Positions 37,263 through 45,674 of a stretch of DNA of 64,000 bases are shown here, piece by piece. Numbering within the stretch: the stretch's first letter is position 1; each line of letters opens with the position of its first letter. The position numbers and the translations under genes were made by a program. The stretch is from Flavobacteriales bacterium UBA952 (lineage in GTDB: Bacteria; Bacteroidota; Bacteroidia; Flavobacteriales_D; Crocinitomicaceae): the NCBI GenBank assembly GCA_002293185.1, contig DBCS01000008.1:457085-521084 (forward strand). The letters are read 5' to 3'. The notes below the pieces were generated by a model. That model was not told the origin of the DNA. It did not search any database and saw only the letters and a list, made by a program, of their open reading frames with translations.

Positions 37263-38812
37263 TGAAAAGAAGATCCTTCCTTAAAAACGGTGCTTTGGCC
37301 AGCCTTTCTTTGCCTTTTGTGCAAAACGGTTTTTCGATGCAGGCTATTGCCAAAGAACTGTTTTCAGTTCCTAAAAGTGCCGAAGATAAAGTCTTGGTTT
37401 TGATCCGAATGAACGGCGGAAACGATGGCTTGAATATGATTTTTCCTCGCGATCAATACGCAGAATTAGTAGTGCAAAGGTCCAACATTCTTATTCCTGA
37501 GAATTCCATTTTACCGTTAACTTCATCGGTGGGCTTACACCCTAAAATGTCCGGGATGCAAACAATGTTTAATGATGGTAAACTTTCAGTTATCCAAAAT
37601 GTGGGTTATCCAGAGCACAACCGCTCGCATTTCAGATCCATGGATATCTGGACCACAGGCGCCTTAGATATCAATCAAACAAGTGGGTGGCTTGGCCGTT
37701 ATTTTGACAGCGCTTATCCGAATTTTCCAGATGCATATCCGAACGTTGATTATCAAGATCCTTTTGCCATTTCTATGGGTTCTGAGGTATCATCTACTTG
37801 TCAAGGGCTGATGGGTAATTTTAGCCACGCGGTCTCTAATCCTTTTAATTCTTCCAATTTATTGTTGACATCAGTTACTAATGATGGAACCTATTACGGA
37901 GGGCAAATCGAATATATTTCAACACTCATCAATCAAACCAACGAGTATGGCGAGCAAATTAGCAGTGCGGCAAGCTCGGGTAATTCTTTATCGAACTTAT
38001 ATGATCCGCTCAATCCATTGGCAGTACAACTCAAGTATGTTGCTCAAATGATTTCAGGCGGTTTAAAAACTAAAGTATATATCCTCAATGTAAATGGTTT
38101 TGATACCCATGATGGGCAAGTAGATGCAAATGATGTACAAGAAGGGTTGCATGCAAACTTGCTTCAGCGTATTTCCGATGCGGTACACGCCTTTCAACAC
38201 GACCTTCAATTATTGGGCTTGGAGCAGCGCGTTGCGGGCCTTACATTTTCTGAATTCGGTCGGCAAATTGCGAGTAATGGTAGTCTGGGTACTGATCATG
38301 GAGATGCAGCGCCGTTGCTTTTGTTTGGATCATGTATTAGTTCTGGTATCATTGGCGCAAATCCTCAAATTCCAAATCAAGTCAATAATCAAGCGGGTTT
38401 AACAATGGCTATTGACTTTAGAGATGTTTATGCGAGTATTTTAAAAGATTGGTTTGAGGTGGATCCGAATGTGATACAAGGTTTATTTGAGCAGCAAGTC
38501 AATTACCTCGATCTTTTACAAGGGTGCACTAATTCTATTACTGAATCAACTGAAGTGGCGCAACAAAAGTCGTTGGTTTATCCGAATCCGAGTTTAAATC
38601 AGCACCAAATTCAATTTAATAGCCGAGGTGAGCACTACGAGATTTTCTTGGTTGATCAGCAGGGTAAAGTACGGTCAAAAGTCTTTGAAGGCTTTGTGCA
38701 GGCCGGAACCGTCAACCAAGTTTTTGACGTAGCGTTTTTAGTGCAAGGAACCTATTACTATTTACTCAAGTCAGCAGCACATCAAGAATTGGTTTCTTTT
38801 CAGAAACTTTGA
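37262..38812 (+). CDS. DUF1501 domain-containing protein with Tat-like N-terminus and T9SS-like C-terminus
   Basis: A 516-residue member of the DUF1501 (sulfatase-like) family: VLIRMNGGNDGLNMIFPRDQ, HNRSHFRSMDIWTTG, NGFDTHDGQ and FSEFGRQIASNGSLGTDHGDA. The N-terminus MKRRSFLKNGALASLSL looks like a twin-arginine signal (RRxFLK then a hydrophobic run). The last ~75 residues begin VYPNPSLNQHQIQF and end GTYYYLLKS, a T9SS type A signal. It is translationally coupled to the DUF1800 gene upstream. The molecular function is unknown. Confidence 0.88.
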   Translation: MKRRSFLKNGALASLSLPFVQNGFSMQAIAKELFSVPKSAEDKVLVLIRMNGGNDGLNMIFPRDQYAELVVQRSNILIPENSILPLTSSVGLHPKMSGMQTMFNDGKLSVIQNVGYPEHNRSHFRSMDIWTTGALDINQTSGWLGRYFDSAYPNFPDAYPNVDYQDPFAISMGSEVSSTCQGLMGNFSHAVSNPFNSSNLLLTSVTNDGTYYGGQIEYISTLINQTNEYGEQISSAASSGNSLSNLYDPLNPLAVQLKYVAQMISGGLKTKVYILNVNGFDTHDGQVDANDVQEGLHANLLQRISDAVHAFQHDLQLLGLEQRVAGLTFSEFGRQIASNGSLGTDHGDAAPLLLFGSCISSGIIGANPQIPNQVNNQAGLTMAIDFRDVYASILKDWFEVDPNVIQGLFEQQVNYLDLLQGCTNSITESTEVAQQKSLVYPNPSLNQHQIQFNSRGEHYEIFLVDQQGKVRSKVFEGFVQAGTVNQVFDVAFLVQGTYYYLLKSAAHQELVSFQKL

Positions 38813-38817
38813 GTAGA

Positions 38818-41115
38818 CTAATTACCGCGTTCTAGTTGCTCCAAACGCAGTTGGCGTTGCATTGGGTTTTCTTTCTTTTGCTCTTGCCTGTAGAGTTGGT
38901 AACGCGTTGGCGTCATGACGCGCGGCCAAGAATTGTTATCGAGGTCGGTATCGGCTGTTTCTAAGAATGGATCCAATCGGAAAGCCACTACCGGTTGGTC
39001 ATAAACAAAAACTTTACTCACTTTTAATTCTTCGATGCGCCAGATTTCAGCCGGAATGCGTTCTACTTTAGAGCTTCCGTCGGCAAATGTTGCTTCGATA
39101 ATCAGTGGCATTACCAAACCGCCAAAGTTTTCAAAGGTGAGTTCATAAAGCTGTTTACCTGCATTTAAATAGGCGAGGTCTTCTGCTGTGGTCTTGGCCA
39201 CAAAATTCTCGTAATCTTTCCGATCTAGGGCGTCTACGGCGTAAATATTGCGCTTCGCATAGAAGTCGTCAATTTGGTCATCGCGTTCATTTACGGTTTG
39301 AGTGATAGCGCTTACATTTCTTGTAACGCCGATAAATTCGTCTTTTTGTCCATTTTTTTGTTGTAAAAAGGCTTTTTCAAGCTCGGGATTTTGCGTATTG
39401 AGCTCGTACCACTCCAAATCTGTTAGTGCAATATCGACGTGGTCAGTAGTATAAAACCAGCCGCGCCAAAACCAGTCGAGGTCTACGGCAGAGGCGTCTT
39501 CCATGGTGCGGAAGAAATCGGCAGGAGTTGGGTGTTTTAAGGCCCAGCGCTCGCAATAAGTCTTAAAAGCGTAATCGAAGAGTTCTCTTCCCATGACTGT
39601 TTCTCTTAAGATATTTAAGGCTGTGGCAGGCTTACCATAAGCGTTATTACCGAATTGTTTGATAGACTCCGAGTTGGTCATGATTGGCGAAATACCGCTC
39701 ACGTCGCCGCGCATGTAGTCAGCTATCATGTAGGCTGGGCCGCGGCGGCTTGGATAATTGCGTTCCCATTCTTGTTCGGTGAGGTATTGAACAAAAGTAT
39801 TGAGGCCTTCGTCCATCCAGGTCCATTGGCGCTCGTCGGAATTAATAATCATTGGGAAGAAATTGTGGCCAACTTCATGGATAATGACCCCCCACATTCC
39901 GTATTTCTCTCCTTCGGAATACGTGCCGTCGGCTTCTGGGCGGCCCCCATTGAAACAGATCATGGGATACTCCATACCGATCTGTTTGGAATGTACGGAT
40001 ATCGCTACAGGGTACATATAATTGACGGTGTATTTGGAGTACGTTTTAATGGTGTGTGCTACCAATTTAGTGGAGTAGCGCTCCCACAACGGATTGCCTT
40101 CTTTCGGATAATAACTCATGCACAATACGTCTTTGTTGCCAACGGTTTGCTTTTGTGCATCCCATATGAACTTTCGAGAGCTCGCAAAGGCGAAGTCTCG
40201 AACGTTCGTCGCTTTATACACCCAGGTTTTTGTTTTTTGCACCTTGTCTTTTTCAGCGGCTTCAGCCTCAGCTTGCGTAACAATAACCACTGGGGTATCT
40301 GATTTTTTGGCTAATTCATAGCGTTTGCGTTGTTCAGTAGTGAGGATACTCGCATAGTTCTGACATTCTCCGGTGGCAGCCACAATGTGGTCTGCAGGAA
40401 CAGTAATGCTCACTTCGTAATCGCCAAATGGAAGAGTGAATTCACCACGGCCCAAAAATTGTTTGTTTTGCCAGCCTGTAACGTCGTTATAGACGCACAT
40501 TCTCGGAAAAAATTGGGCAATTGTGTATAAATAGTTTTGGTCGGTCTCAAAATATTCGTAGCCAGAACGGCCGCCTACTTGCATGCGGTCATTGACGTTG
40601 TACCACCATTTAATTTGAAAAGAAATATTTTGACCAGGCATTAGTGGCTTTGCCAAATCGATGCGCATCATGGTTTTATTGATGAAATATTGCAATGGCT
40701 GGCCGCTAACATTGGTAATTTTTTCGATTTTAAAGCCGCCATCATAGTAAAAATCTCGTTTGCGTAAATCTGCAACACTTCTAAAATTTTCCATTTTTTC
40801 CACCTCGATGAGCTTGGTTTCTGAATTCTGATCGTAGATATTCTGATCGAGCTGCAACCACAGATATGCGAGTGGATCCGGAGAATTATTGGTGTAGGTA
40901 ATGGTTTCTGTGCCATCTAAACGTTGTTTATTATCATCCAAAACAAGCGTCATTTTATAGTCTGCCTTTTGCTGGTAGTAGGCGTTTCCGGGCGCCCCCG
41001 ATGCAGTGCGGTAACTATTTGCTGTTGGCAACAGTTGGTCTAGTTGTGCAAATTTAGTTTGGGCCAAAAGAGCTGCGCTTGAAAGCGATATTAAAGCAAG
41101 AACTATGTTTTTCAT
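38818..41115 (-). CDS. M1-family zinc metallopeptidase
   Basis: A 765-residue exported aminopeptidase-like enzyme with a short signal peptide (ending SSAALLAQ). Zinc motif HEVGHNFFP with downstream Glu in WTWMDEGLNTF gives HExxH-x18-E, the M1 signature. The N-terminal beta domain and an extended C-terminal region follow the layout of Bacteroidota M1 peptidases. It probably acts in the periplasm or outside the outer membrane on peptides. The ATG overlaps the stop of the upstream DUF6702 gene (ATGA). Confidence 0.9.
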   Translation of the reverse strand: MKNIVLALISLSSAALLAQTKFAQLDQLLPTANSYRTASGAPGNAYYQQKADYKMTLVLDDNKQRLDGTETITYTNNSPDPLAYLWLQLDQNIYDQNSETKLIEVEKMENFRSVADLRKRDFYYDGGFKIEKITNVSGQPLQYFINKTMMRIDLAKPLMPGQNISFQIKWWYNVNDRMQVGGRSGYEYFETDQNYLYTIAQFFPRMCVYNDVTGWQNKQFLGRGEFTLPFGDYEVSITVPADHIVAATGECQNYASILTTEQRKRYELAKKSDTPVVIVTQAEAEAAEKDKVQKTKTWVYKATNVRDFAFASSRKFIWDAQKQTVGNKDVLCMSYYPKEGNPLWERYSTKLVAHTIKTYSKYTVNYMYPVAISVHSKQIGMEYPMICFNGGRPEADGTYSEGEKYGMWGVIIHEVGHNFFPMIINSDERQWTWMDEGLNTFVQYLTEQEWERNYPSRRGPAYMIADYMRGDVSGISPIMTNSESIKQFGNNAYGKPATALNILRETVMGRELFDYAFKTYCERWALKHPTPADFFRTMEDASAVDLDWFWRGWFYTTDHVDIALTDLEWYELNTQNPELEKAFLQQKNGQKDEFIGVTRNVSAITQTVNERDDQIDDFYAKRNIYAVDALDRKDYENFVAKTTAEDLAYLNAGKQLYELTFENFGGLVMPLIIEATFADGSSKVERIPAEIWRIEELKVSKVFVYDQPVVAFRLDPFLETADTDLDNNSWPRVMTPTRYQLYRQEQKKENPMQRQLRLEQLERGN

Positions 41116-41648
41116 GGCTTGAGGGTGAAATATTTAGATGAGTCGTTAAGTAAAAAAGAAAGCGTTTCTTTTTGTTGTCTATAAATAAAAGTCAGTTTGT
41201 TTTGTTGCCCTGGAAATTGTTCCATTAATGCATCAAACTTAATTTGAATGGGGTTGTAAAGGGCGGGAATGGAGGCTGAAATATAACATTCAATTGTACC
41301 GTTGAGTTGAGTGACAACACCTTCTAGTAAAAATTGGCTAACGCAAATAGCATCAGTCGCATGAGAATCTAGGGCGCAACCATAAATGATTTGAAAATGT
41401 TGATTAATATAATTTTCAATGCTTTTTAACTCAGCGGATGTTTCATCTAGTTTTTCAAATTTTCCGATGAGGGTCCCTTTTGGTGCTATTGTGCGCTCGA
41501 GGTCATGGGTTGTAAAAATGAGGGTACCTTCTAATTTTTGCTGCAGTTCATTGTAGGAGATTTCAGCATAAGCAAAATAGAACTCGTGGGCAAACGAAGT
41601 GTTGATGGCACTTAGGTGAACAAGAATAGCAAACAACAACTTCGGCAT
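41112..41648 (-). CDS. DUF6702-like exported protein
   Basis: A 178-residue protein with a signal peptide (MPKLLFAILVHLSAINTSFAH, cleavage after SFA). The early segment HEFYFAYAEISYN and the middle CxxxHATD-like part fit DUF6702, a family often found directly upstream of M1 peptidase genes in Bacteroidota. Its function is unknown. The start at 41648 places the signal peptide first; an upstream frame extension crosses the divergent promoter. It is coupled to the M1 gene by a 4-nt ATGA overlap. Confidence 0.75.
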   Translation of the reverse strand: MPKLLFAILVHLSAINTSFAHEFYFAYAEISYNELQQKLEGTLIFTTHDLERTIAPKGTLIGKFEKLDETSAELKSIENYINQHFQIIYGCALDSHATDAICVSQFLLEGVVTQLNGTIECYISASIPALYNPIQIKFDALMEQFPGQQNKLTFIYRQQKETLSFLLNDSSKYFTLKP

Positions 41649-41693
41649 GGTTACGAAAATACAAAAAGCAAATGAAATGTTTAACTTTAGCAA

Positions 41694-41906
41694 ATGAAAC
41701 TACTATTCTTCTTTTTTATCAGCCTTATTGCTTTTTCGAGTTGTACTTCTGCTGACCCAGACGCATGCACATGCGGAAAAGAACTTTCCAAACCTACCCT
41801 AGATCAAGATAAAGACGTCATGGATGCTTGCGCTCAAAAAGGAGAGGCCATGAATGATAAAGAAAAAGTGCGTTGGTTCGAGGACATCATGACCTGCGTA
41901 GAATAA
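41694..41906 (+). CDS. Small Cys-rich lipoprotein (paralogue of the one at 19680)
   Basis: A 70-residue predicted lipoprotein: hydrophobic leader, lipobox FSSC, then CTCGKEL, DACAQKG and a C-terminal IMTCVE. It resembles the 89-residue lipoprotein at 19680 in its CxC and later Cys pattern and in the NDKEKVRWFEDIMTC ending. No known family was recognised. A box TAACTTTA (41682-41689) lies 4 nt before the ATG (one mismatch to TAnnTTTG). It is divergent from the DUF6702 gene. Confidence 0.65.
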   Translation: MKLLFFFFISLIAFSSCTSADPDACTCGKELSKPTLDQDKDVMDACAQKGEAMNDKEKVRWFEDIMTCVE

Positions 41907-41932
41907 CTTTTACCCAATGTAATGATGAAAAA

Positions 41933-41961
41933 AAGAAAGTCCCGCCGAGGCGAGACTTTCA
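41933..41961 (-). terminator. Minus-strand terminator
   Basis: Hairpin arms GAAAGTC (41935-41941) / GACTTTC (41954-41960) with an inner CGCC/GGCG pair. A run of seven T follows on the minus strand, so it most likely ends transcription from the gene at 42713-42177, leaving a long 3' UTR. Confidence 0.65.
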
Positions 41962-42176
41962 AACAAACAACAAACAATTCCTGCATGCACCATGTCGCAT
42001 TTAAAGCAGGAATATTTTTAAGTCCGTTGTCCGGATTTATCATATATGAAAGTGCTAAACGCAAAGCAAGTAATATGGTTACATTATCGTTAGATAATCC
42101 CAACGATTTATTACGATTTAGAAAATTTTCAGGAAAGTGAATTATAGAAATAGCCTATATCAGAACTAGATAAGAC
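41962..42176. other. Intergenic stretch with no confident gene
   Basis: About 215 bp. It holds a weak inverted repeat ATTCCTGC/GCAGGAAT (41978-41985 and 42006-42013, 20-nt loop) followed by a T-run, which could end the plus-strand lipoprotein transcript. Two open frames cross it (one per strand), but their sequences look random and no start context supports them. Confidence 0.4.
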
Positions 42177-42713
42177 TTAGATGCGAAACTTCTTAAAAAA
42201 GGCATCCCAATTCCAAACGAAATTAGCCATGACTTCATCCATTCGCTTTAAAAATAGAGGGTTTGGAGCTTGCATGCGCTTGAAGTAATCGTCTTGAAAT
42301 TCGTAAAGCCCATATTTATGAAAAACTGCTTTGGACATCCCGTAGATCCAGTTTTTGGATGGATGGTTGACGCGCATAATGAAACTTTGGTAGTCTCGGA
42401 TCATGTTTTGAAAGTCGCCAATGCTCATTTCATAAATGCGAGAGAGCTTCTCAAAAATGATGTGTTCGACTCTTTCGGCCTGATCAGGTTCGAAAGTACT
42501 TTCTAGAAAAGATAAATTACCGACGATGACAATTAAGCCAAATTGACCGGAGTCTGAGGTGGAGATGTTCGGCCTGTTGACAAATGCGCTGTCTTCGTTG
42601 ATCATCTCGGCAACTTCTGCAAAGCCGTTATCAACGCTATCAAAAATACCATTGATAAACACATTGGCCACTTGGTTGTCGGATAATTTTTTTTTGGTGA
42701 AGGAGCTAAACAT
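42177..42713 (-). CDS. Conserved-looking hypothetical protein
   Basis: A 178-residue soluble protein of no recognised family. It starts MFSSFTKKKLSDNQVANVFI, has mixed helix-rich composition, no signal peptide and no TM segment, and ends with aromatic-rich NFVWNWDAFFKKF. It has a good promoter: TAAATTTG at 42738-42745 on the minus strand, 24 nt before the ATG. It is divergent from ppiB. Composition and the promoter support a real gene. Confidence 0.75.
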   Translation of the reverse strand: MFSSFTKKKLSDNQVANVFINGIFDSVDNGFAEVAEMINEDSAFVNRPNISTSDSGQFGLIVIVGNLSFLESTFEPDQAERVEHIIFEKLSRIYEMSIGDFQNMIRDYQSFIMRVNHPSKNWIYGMSKAVFHKYGLYEFQDDYFKRMQAPNPLFLKRMDEVMANFVWNWDAFFKKFRI

Positions 42714-42826
42714 TTTAAGTTGGAATTTGCTTCAATACAAATTTAACATTCGGTTCATCTGTTCTAACCCAATAGAAAAGTGCTTTATCAACGGAGTTTT
42801 CAACAAATTAGTACCTAAAATAGCTG

Positions 42827-42834
42827 TAATTTTG
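42827..42834 (+). promoter_or_regulatory. Promoter -7 box (TAATTTTG) for ppiB
   Basis: Exact TAnnTTTG match, 15 nt before the ATG at 42850. Confidence 0.55.
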
Positions 42835-42849
42835 CAACAAAATTTATAT

Positions 42850-43308
42850 ATGAAGGCAATTATTTCTACAAACAAAGGCGACATGCATCTTCAATTTTTT
42901 GCAGATGACGCGCCAAACACCGTTGCAAATTTTATCAAATTAGCCAACGAAGGCTATTACAATGGTCTGAAATGGCACCGTGTGATCCCGAATTTTGTGA
43001 TTCAAGGTGGTTGCCCAAACACGAGAGAGGGCGCTGTAGGCCATCCAGGAACGGGCGGCCCAGGTTATTCGATCGATTGTGAGCTTACAGGTAAAAATCA
43101 GTACCACGACCGTGGTGTGTTGTCAATGGCTCATGCTGGGCGCAATACAGGAGGTTCGCAGTTTTTTGTTTGCCATTCGCGCACTCAAACAGCTCACCTA
43201 GACGGTGTTCATACGGTATTCGCAAATGTTGTTGAGGGCTTAGAGGTCATAGATGCAATCCGCGAAGGGGACAGCATTGACCGCATTGAAATTATAGAAG
43301 AAGCTTAA
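42850..43308 (+). CDS. Peptidyl-prolyl cis-trans isomerase, cyclophilin type
   Basis: A 152-residue cytoplasmic cyclophilin. Motifs: DMHLQFFADDAPNTVANFIKL near the N-terminus, the active-site FHRVIP-like WHRVIPNFVIQGG, and GSQFFVCHSRTQTAHLDG. It speeds proline isomerisation during folding. The frame stays open for 97 codons upstream, but that part is antisense to the gene at 42713-42177 and the cyclophilin fold begins at MKAIISTNKGD, so the ATG at 42850 is correct. Confidence 0.93.
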   Translation: MKAIISTNKGDMHLQFFADDAPNTVANFIKLANEGYYNGLKWHRVIPNFVIQGGCPNTREGAVGHPGTGGPGYSIDCELTGKNQYHDRGVLSMAHAGRNTGGSQFFVCHSRTQTAHLDGVHTVFANVVEGLEVIDAIREGDSIDRIEIIEEA

Positions 43309-43334
43309 CATTAATTGCAGCAGTGGCAGAAAGC

Positions 43335-44294
43335 TTAGGCTTTCTGCTCCTTGGCAAATGCGATAATCAGCTCGGCGAGTTCTTCACCGATGCGGTCCTG
43401 AGCTTCCAGGGTAGCGGCACCAATATGGGGTGTACAGGCAATTCTCGGGTGTGCCAAAAGTGCTTTAATTGGAGTGGGTTCGTTCTCGTAAACGTCTAGC
43501 GCAGCCGCCGCAACTGTGCCATTATCCAAGGCCTCTAGTAGCGCTGTTTCTTCAATAACACCTCCGCGCGCTGTGTTAACGAGTCTCACTCCTTTTTTCA
43601 TGAGCTTGAATTCGGCGGCACCAATTACCGCAGCACCGTCAGGCTGTTTAGGAACATGAATAGAGATGTAGTCGAGTTGACCAATTACGTCTGCTAAATT
43701 TGCGACCACTTTAACAGGAACCTCTATAGATTGACCGGCAATCTTGAGTGTAATGGGTTGAATGCGCGCTTTTCTTTCTATGGCAACTACTTTCATGCCT
43801 ACGCCCAATGCATAAGCAGCTAAGCTTTGGCCTATGCGTCCAAAACCAATGATGCCAAGTGTTTTTCCGCGGAGTTCAACACCTTTTGCGAAGTTCTTTT
43901 TTAAGGCGGAGAAGTCGCCGTTTTCTATGTTTTTGAAGGAATCGTTTAAAAATCTTGATATGGAAAGCATTTGCCCCATAACGAGTTCTGCAACAGATTG
44001 TGACGAGGACGCTGGCGTGTTGATCACGGTGAGTCCTTTTTCGCGTGCATAACTTACATCGATGTTGTCCATGCCGACTCCGCCACGCCCAATGAGTTTT
44101 AAACCTGGGCAGGCGTCTATGACTTCTTTGCGCACGGTGGTTGCACTGCGTACTAATACAGCGTCAAATCCTTCTTCGTTAATGGTTTTCGCGAGTTCTT
44201 CTTGGGCAACTTTAGCCGTGCTTATTTCGTGGCCGGCGGCTTCTATGAGCGATTTTCCTAAATCTGAAATACCGTCGTTCGCTAAAATTTTCAT
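43335..44294 (-). CDS. serA: D-3-phosphoglycerate dehydrogenase (short form)
   Basis: A 319-residue D-2-hydroxyacid dehydrogenase. Motifs: RGGVGMDNIDVSYAREKG, nucleotide-binding GFGRIGQSLAAYALG, VNTARGGVIEETALLEAL and active-site HIGAATLEAQDRIG. It lacks the ACT regulatory domain of longer SerA enzymes. The position 1 bp after serC strongly supports the first step of serine synthesis (3-phosphoglycerate to 3-phosphohydroxypyruvate). Confidence 0.9.
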   Translation of the reverse strand: MKILANDGISDLGKSLIEAAGHEISTAKVAQEELAKTINEEGFDAVLVRSATTVRKEVIDACPGLKLIGRGGVGMDNIDVSYAREKGLTVINTPASSSQSVAELVMGQMLSISRFLNDSFKNIENGDFSALKKNFAKGVELRGKTLGIIGFGRIGQSLAAYALGVGMKVVAIERKARIQPITLKIAGQSIEVPVKVVANLADVIGQLDYISIHVPKQPDGAAVIGAAEFKLMKKGVRLVNTARGGVIEETALLEALDNGTVAAAALDVYENEPTPIKALLAHPRIACTPHIGAATLEAQDRIGEELAELIIAFAKEQKA

Positions 44295-44295
44295 A

Positions 44296-45360
44296 TCACG
44301 CTTTTCTATTGAATTCTTTCATTACGTCGACCAGTACTTGAACGCTTTCGATGGGCAAGGAGTTGTACATAGAAGCACGGTAACCACCTACTGAGCGGTG
44401 ACCCGGGAGGCCAACAATACCTGCGTCTTTCCACATGGTGTCGAATTCAGCACTTCTTTCTTCGTTGGTGAGTAGAAATGTTGCATTCATGTGTGAGCGG
44501 TCTTCGGTCGAAACAGCGCCTTTGAATGAAGGATTGTTATCGATTTCGGAATACAGTAGGTTGGCTTTAGCTTCATTGCGCTTTTGCTGTTCAGGTACTC
44601 CTCCATTTGCTAATAAATGACGGAGGTTGAGCATGGCTACATACACACTGAAAACTGGTGGGGTGTTCAGCATCGATTCTTTGTCAATTTGTTGTTTGAG
44701 GTCGAGATAGGTGGGCATAAATTTGGCAGTGCTTTTACCTAATGCATCGTCTTTGACAATGTAAAGGGTTGCGCCTGCAGGGCCAAGATTTTTTTGTGCG
44801 CCAGCATAAATGAAGTCAAAATCGGATACATTGATTGTTTTGGAGAAGATATCCGAAGACATATCGCAGACCAAAGGCAAAGTGGTTTTTGGAACATCCT
44901 TGAATTGGGTACCAAAAATAGTGTTGTTGCTCGTGAAGTGTAGGTAGTCAAGACCGGCAGGAACAACATAATCTTTTGGTATATAGCTGAAGTTTTGGTC
45001 TTCCGATGAGGCAAGTACATCGACTGCTAATCCCATTTTTTGGGCTTCTTTAATGGCGCCAGTGGCCCAAGTCCCTGTATTGATATATCCTGCTCTTTGA
45101 TGCTCGCGTTGCATATTGAGTGCAGCAATTGTAAAACCTAAAGTAGCGCCACCTTGTAAAAATGCAACAGAATAGCCTTTTGGAACATTTAAAGCTTGTT
45201 TGACTAGATCTAATGCTTCGTCCATGACGGCCACAAAATCTTTGTGGCGATGCGAGACCTCTAAAATAGATAAACCATTAAAGTCTAATACAGCTGCAGC
45301 AGCCTCCTTAAAGACCTCTTGCGGTAAAATACACGGGCCCGCGCCAAAATTGTGTTTCAT
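44296..45360 (-). CDS. serC: Phosphoserine aminotransferase
   Basis: A 354-residue PLP enzyme that transaminates phosphohydroxypyruvate to phosphoserine. Motifs: HNFGAGPCILPQEV at the N-terminus, LEVSHRHKDF, LQGGATLGF, DMSSDIFSK and FIYAGAQKNLGPAG with the PLP lysine, and GHRSVGGYRASMYN. serA follows 1 bp later. A CAACTTTG box (one mismatch) lies upstream, overlapping the region of the bTHX terminator. Confidence 0.95.
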   Translation of the reverse strand: MKHNFGAGPCILPQEVFKEAAAAVLDFNGLSILEVSHRHKDFVAVMDEALDLVKQALNVPKGYSVAFLQGGATLGFTIAALNMQREHQRAGYINTGTWATGAIKEAQKMGLAVDVLASSEDQNFSYIPKDYVVPAGLDYLHFTSNNTIFGTQFKDVPKTTLPLVCDMSSDIFSKTINVSDFDFIYAGAQKNLGPAGATLYIVKDDALGKSTAKFMPTYLDLKQQIDKESMLNTPPVFSVYVAMLNLRHLLANGGVPEQQKRNEAKANLLYSEIDNNPSFKGAVSTEDRSHMNATFLLTNEERSAEFDTMWKDAGIVGLPGHRSVGGYRASMYNSLPIESVQVLVDVMKEFNRKA

Positions 45361-45400
45361 AAAAATTGATTAATTGTTGCTATGCGTTGCAAAGTTGCAA

Positions 45401-45430
45401 AAAAAAAGAGCTGCGAAGGCAGCTCTTTGT
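45401..45430 (-). terminator. Terminator after the bTHX gene
   Basis: Inverted repeat AAAGAGCTGC (45405-45414) / GCAGCTCTTT (45419-45428) with a run of nine T on the minus strand. It ends the trmH-bTHX operon. Confidence 0.85.
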
Positions 45431-45431
45431 A

Positions 45432-45638
45432 TCATTCAGATTTTTTAGTGGTCGTTTTTTTTGCGGCCGGTTTCTTAGCGGCAGCACTTGCCTTGGCTTT
45501 CGGCTCAGCCTTGATAGGTTTTGCTTTCTTTTCCTTTTTGACGATGATGACAGGTGCGTCTTCTTTTCGTTTACGGGTCTTGCCATAAGAACCCATGGCG
45601 CGTTTGCCTTTAGCCGTTTTTTTATCTCCTCTTCCCAT
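45432..45638 (-). CDS. 30S ribosomal protein bTHX family with Lys/Ala tail
   Basis: A 68-residue protein. The first ~25 residues (MGRGDKKTAKGKRAMGSYGK followed by TRKRK) match the tiny ribosomal protein THX found in Thermus and many Bacteroidota, which sits at the head of the 30S subunit. The remaining ~40 residues are a Lys/Ala/Pro-rich disordered tail absent from the ~26-residue Thermus protein. The ATG at 45638 matches the THX N-terminus; an in-frame upstream ATG would add nine unrelated residues. It is last in an operon after trmH. Confidence 0.88.
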   Translation of the reverse strand: MGRGDKKTAKGKRAMGSYGKTRKRKEDAPVIIVKKEKKAKPIKAEPKAKASAAAKKPAAKKTTTKKSE

Positions 45639-45674
45639 AAGTGTTTGTTTGTGATACGAATACACTCAAAGTTA

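Noticed and set aside
39655..40302. 215-codon open frame antisense to the M1 peptidase gene
   Set aside because: The M1 protein is complete with its zinc motif on the other strand; the antisense product has random composition.
41922..42140. Possible 72-residue gene on the plus strand
   Set aside because: Its first part is the arm of a terminator hairpin; composition is random and there is no promoter.
42559..42849. N-terminal extension of the cyclophilin gene
   Set aside because: It is antisense to the gene at 42713-42177 and lies upstream of the promoter; the cyclophilin fold starts at 42850.
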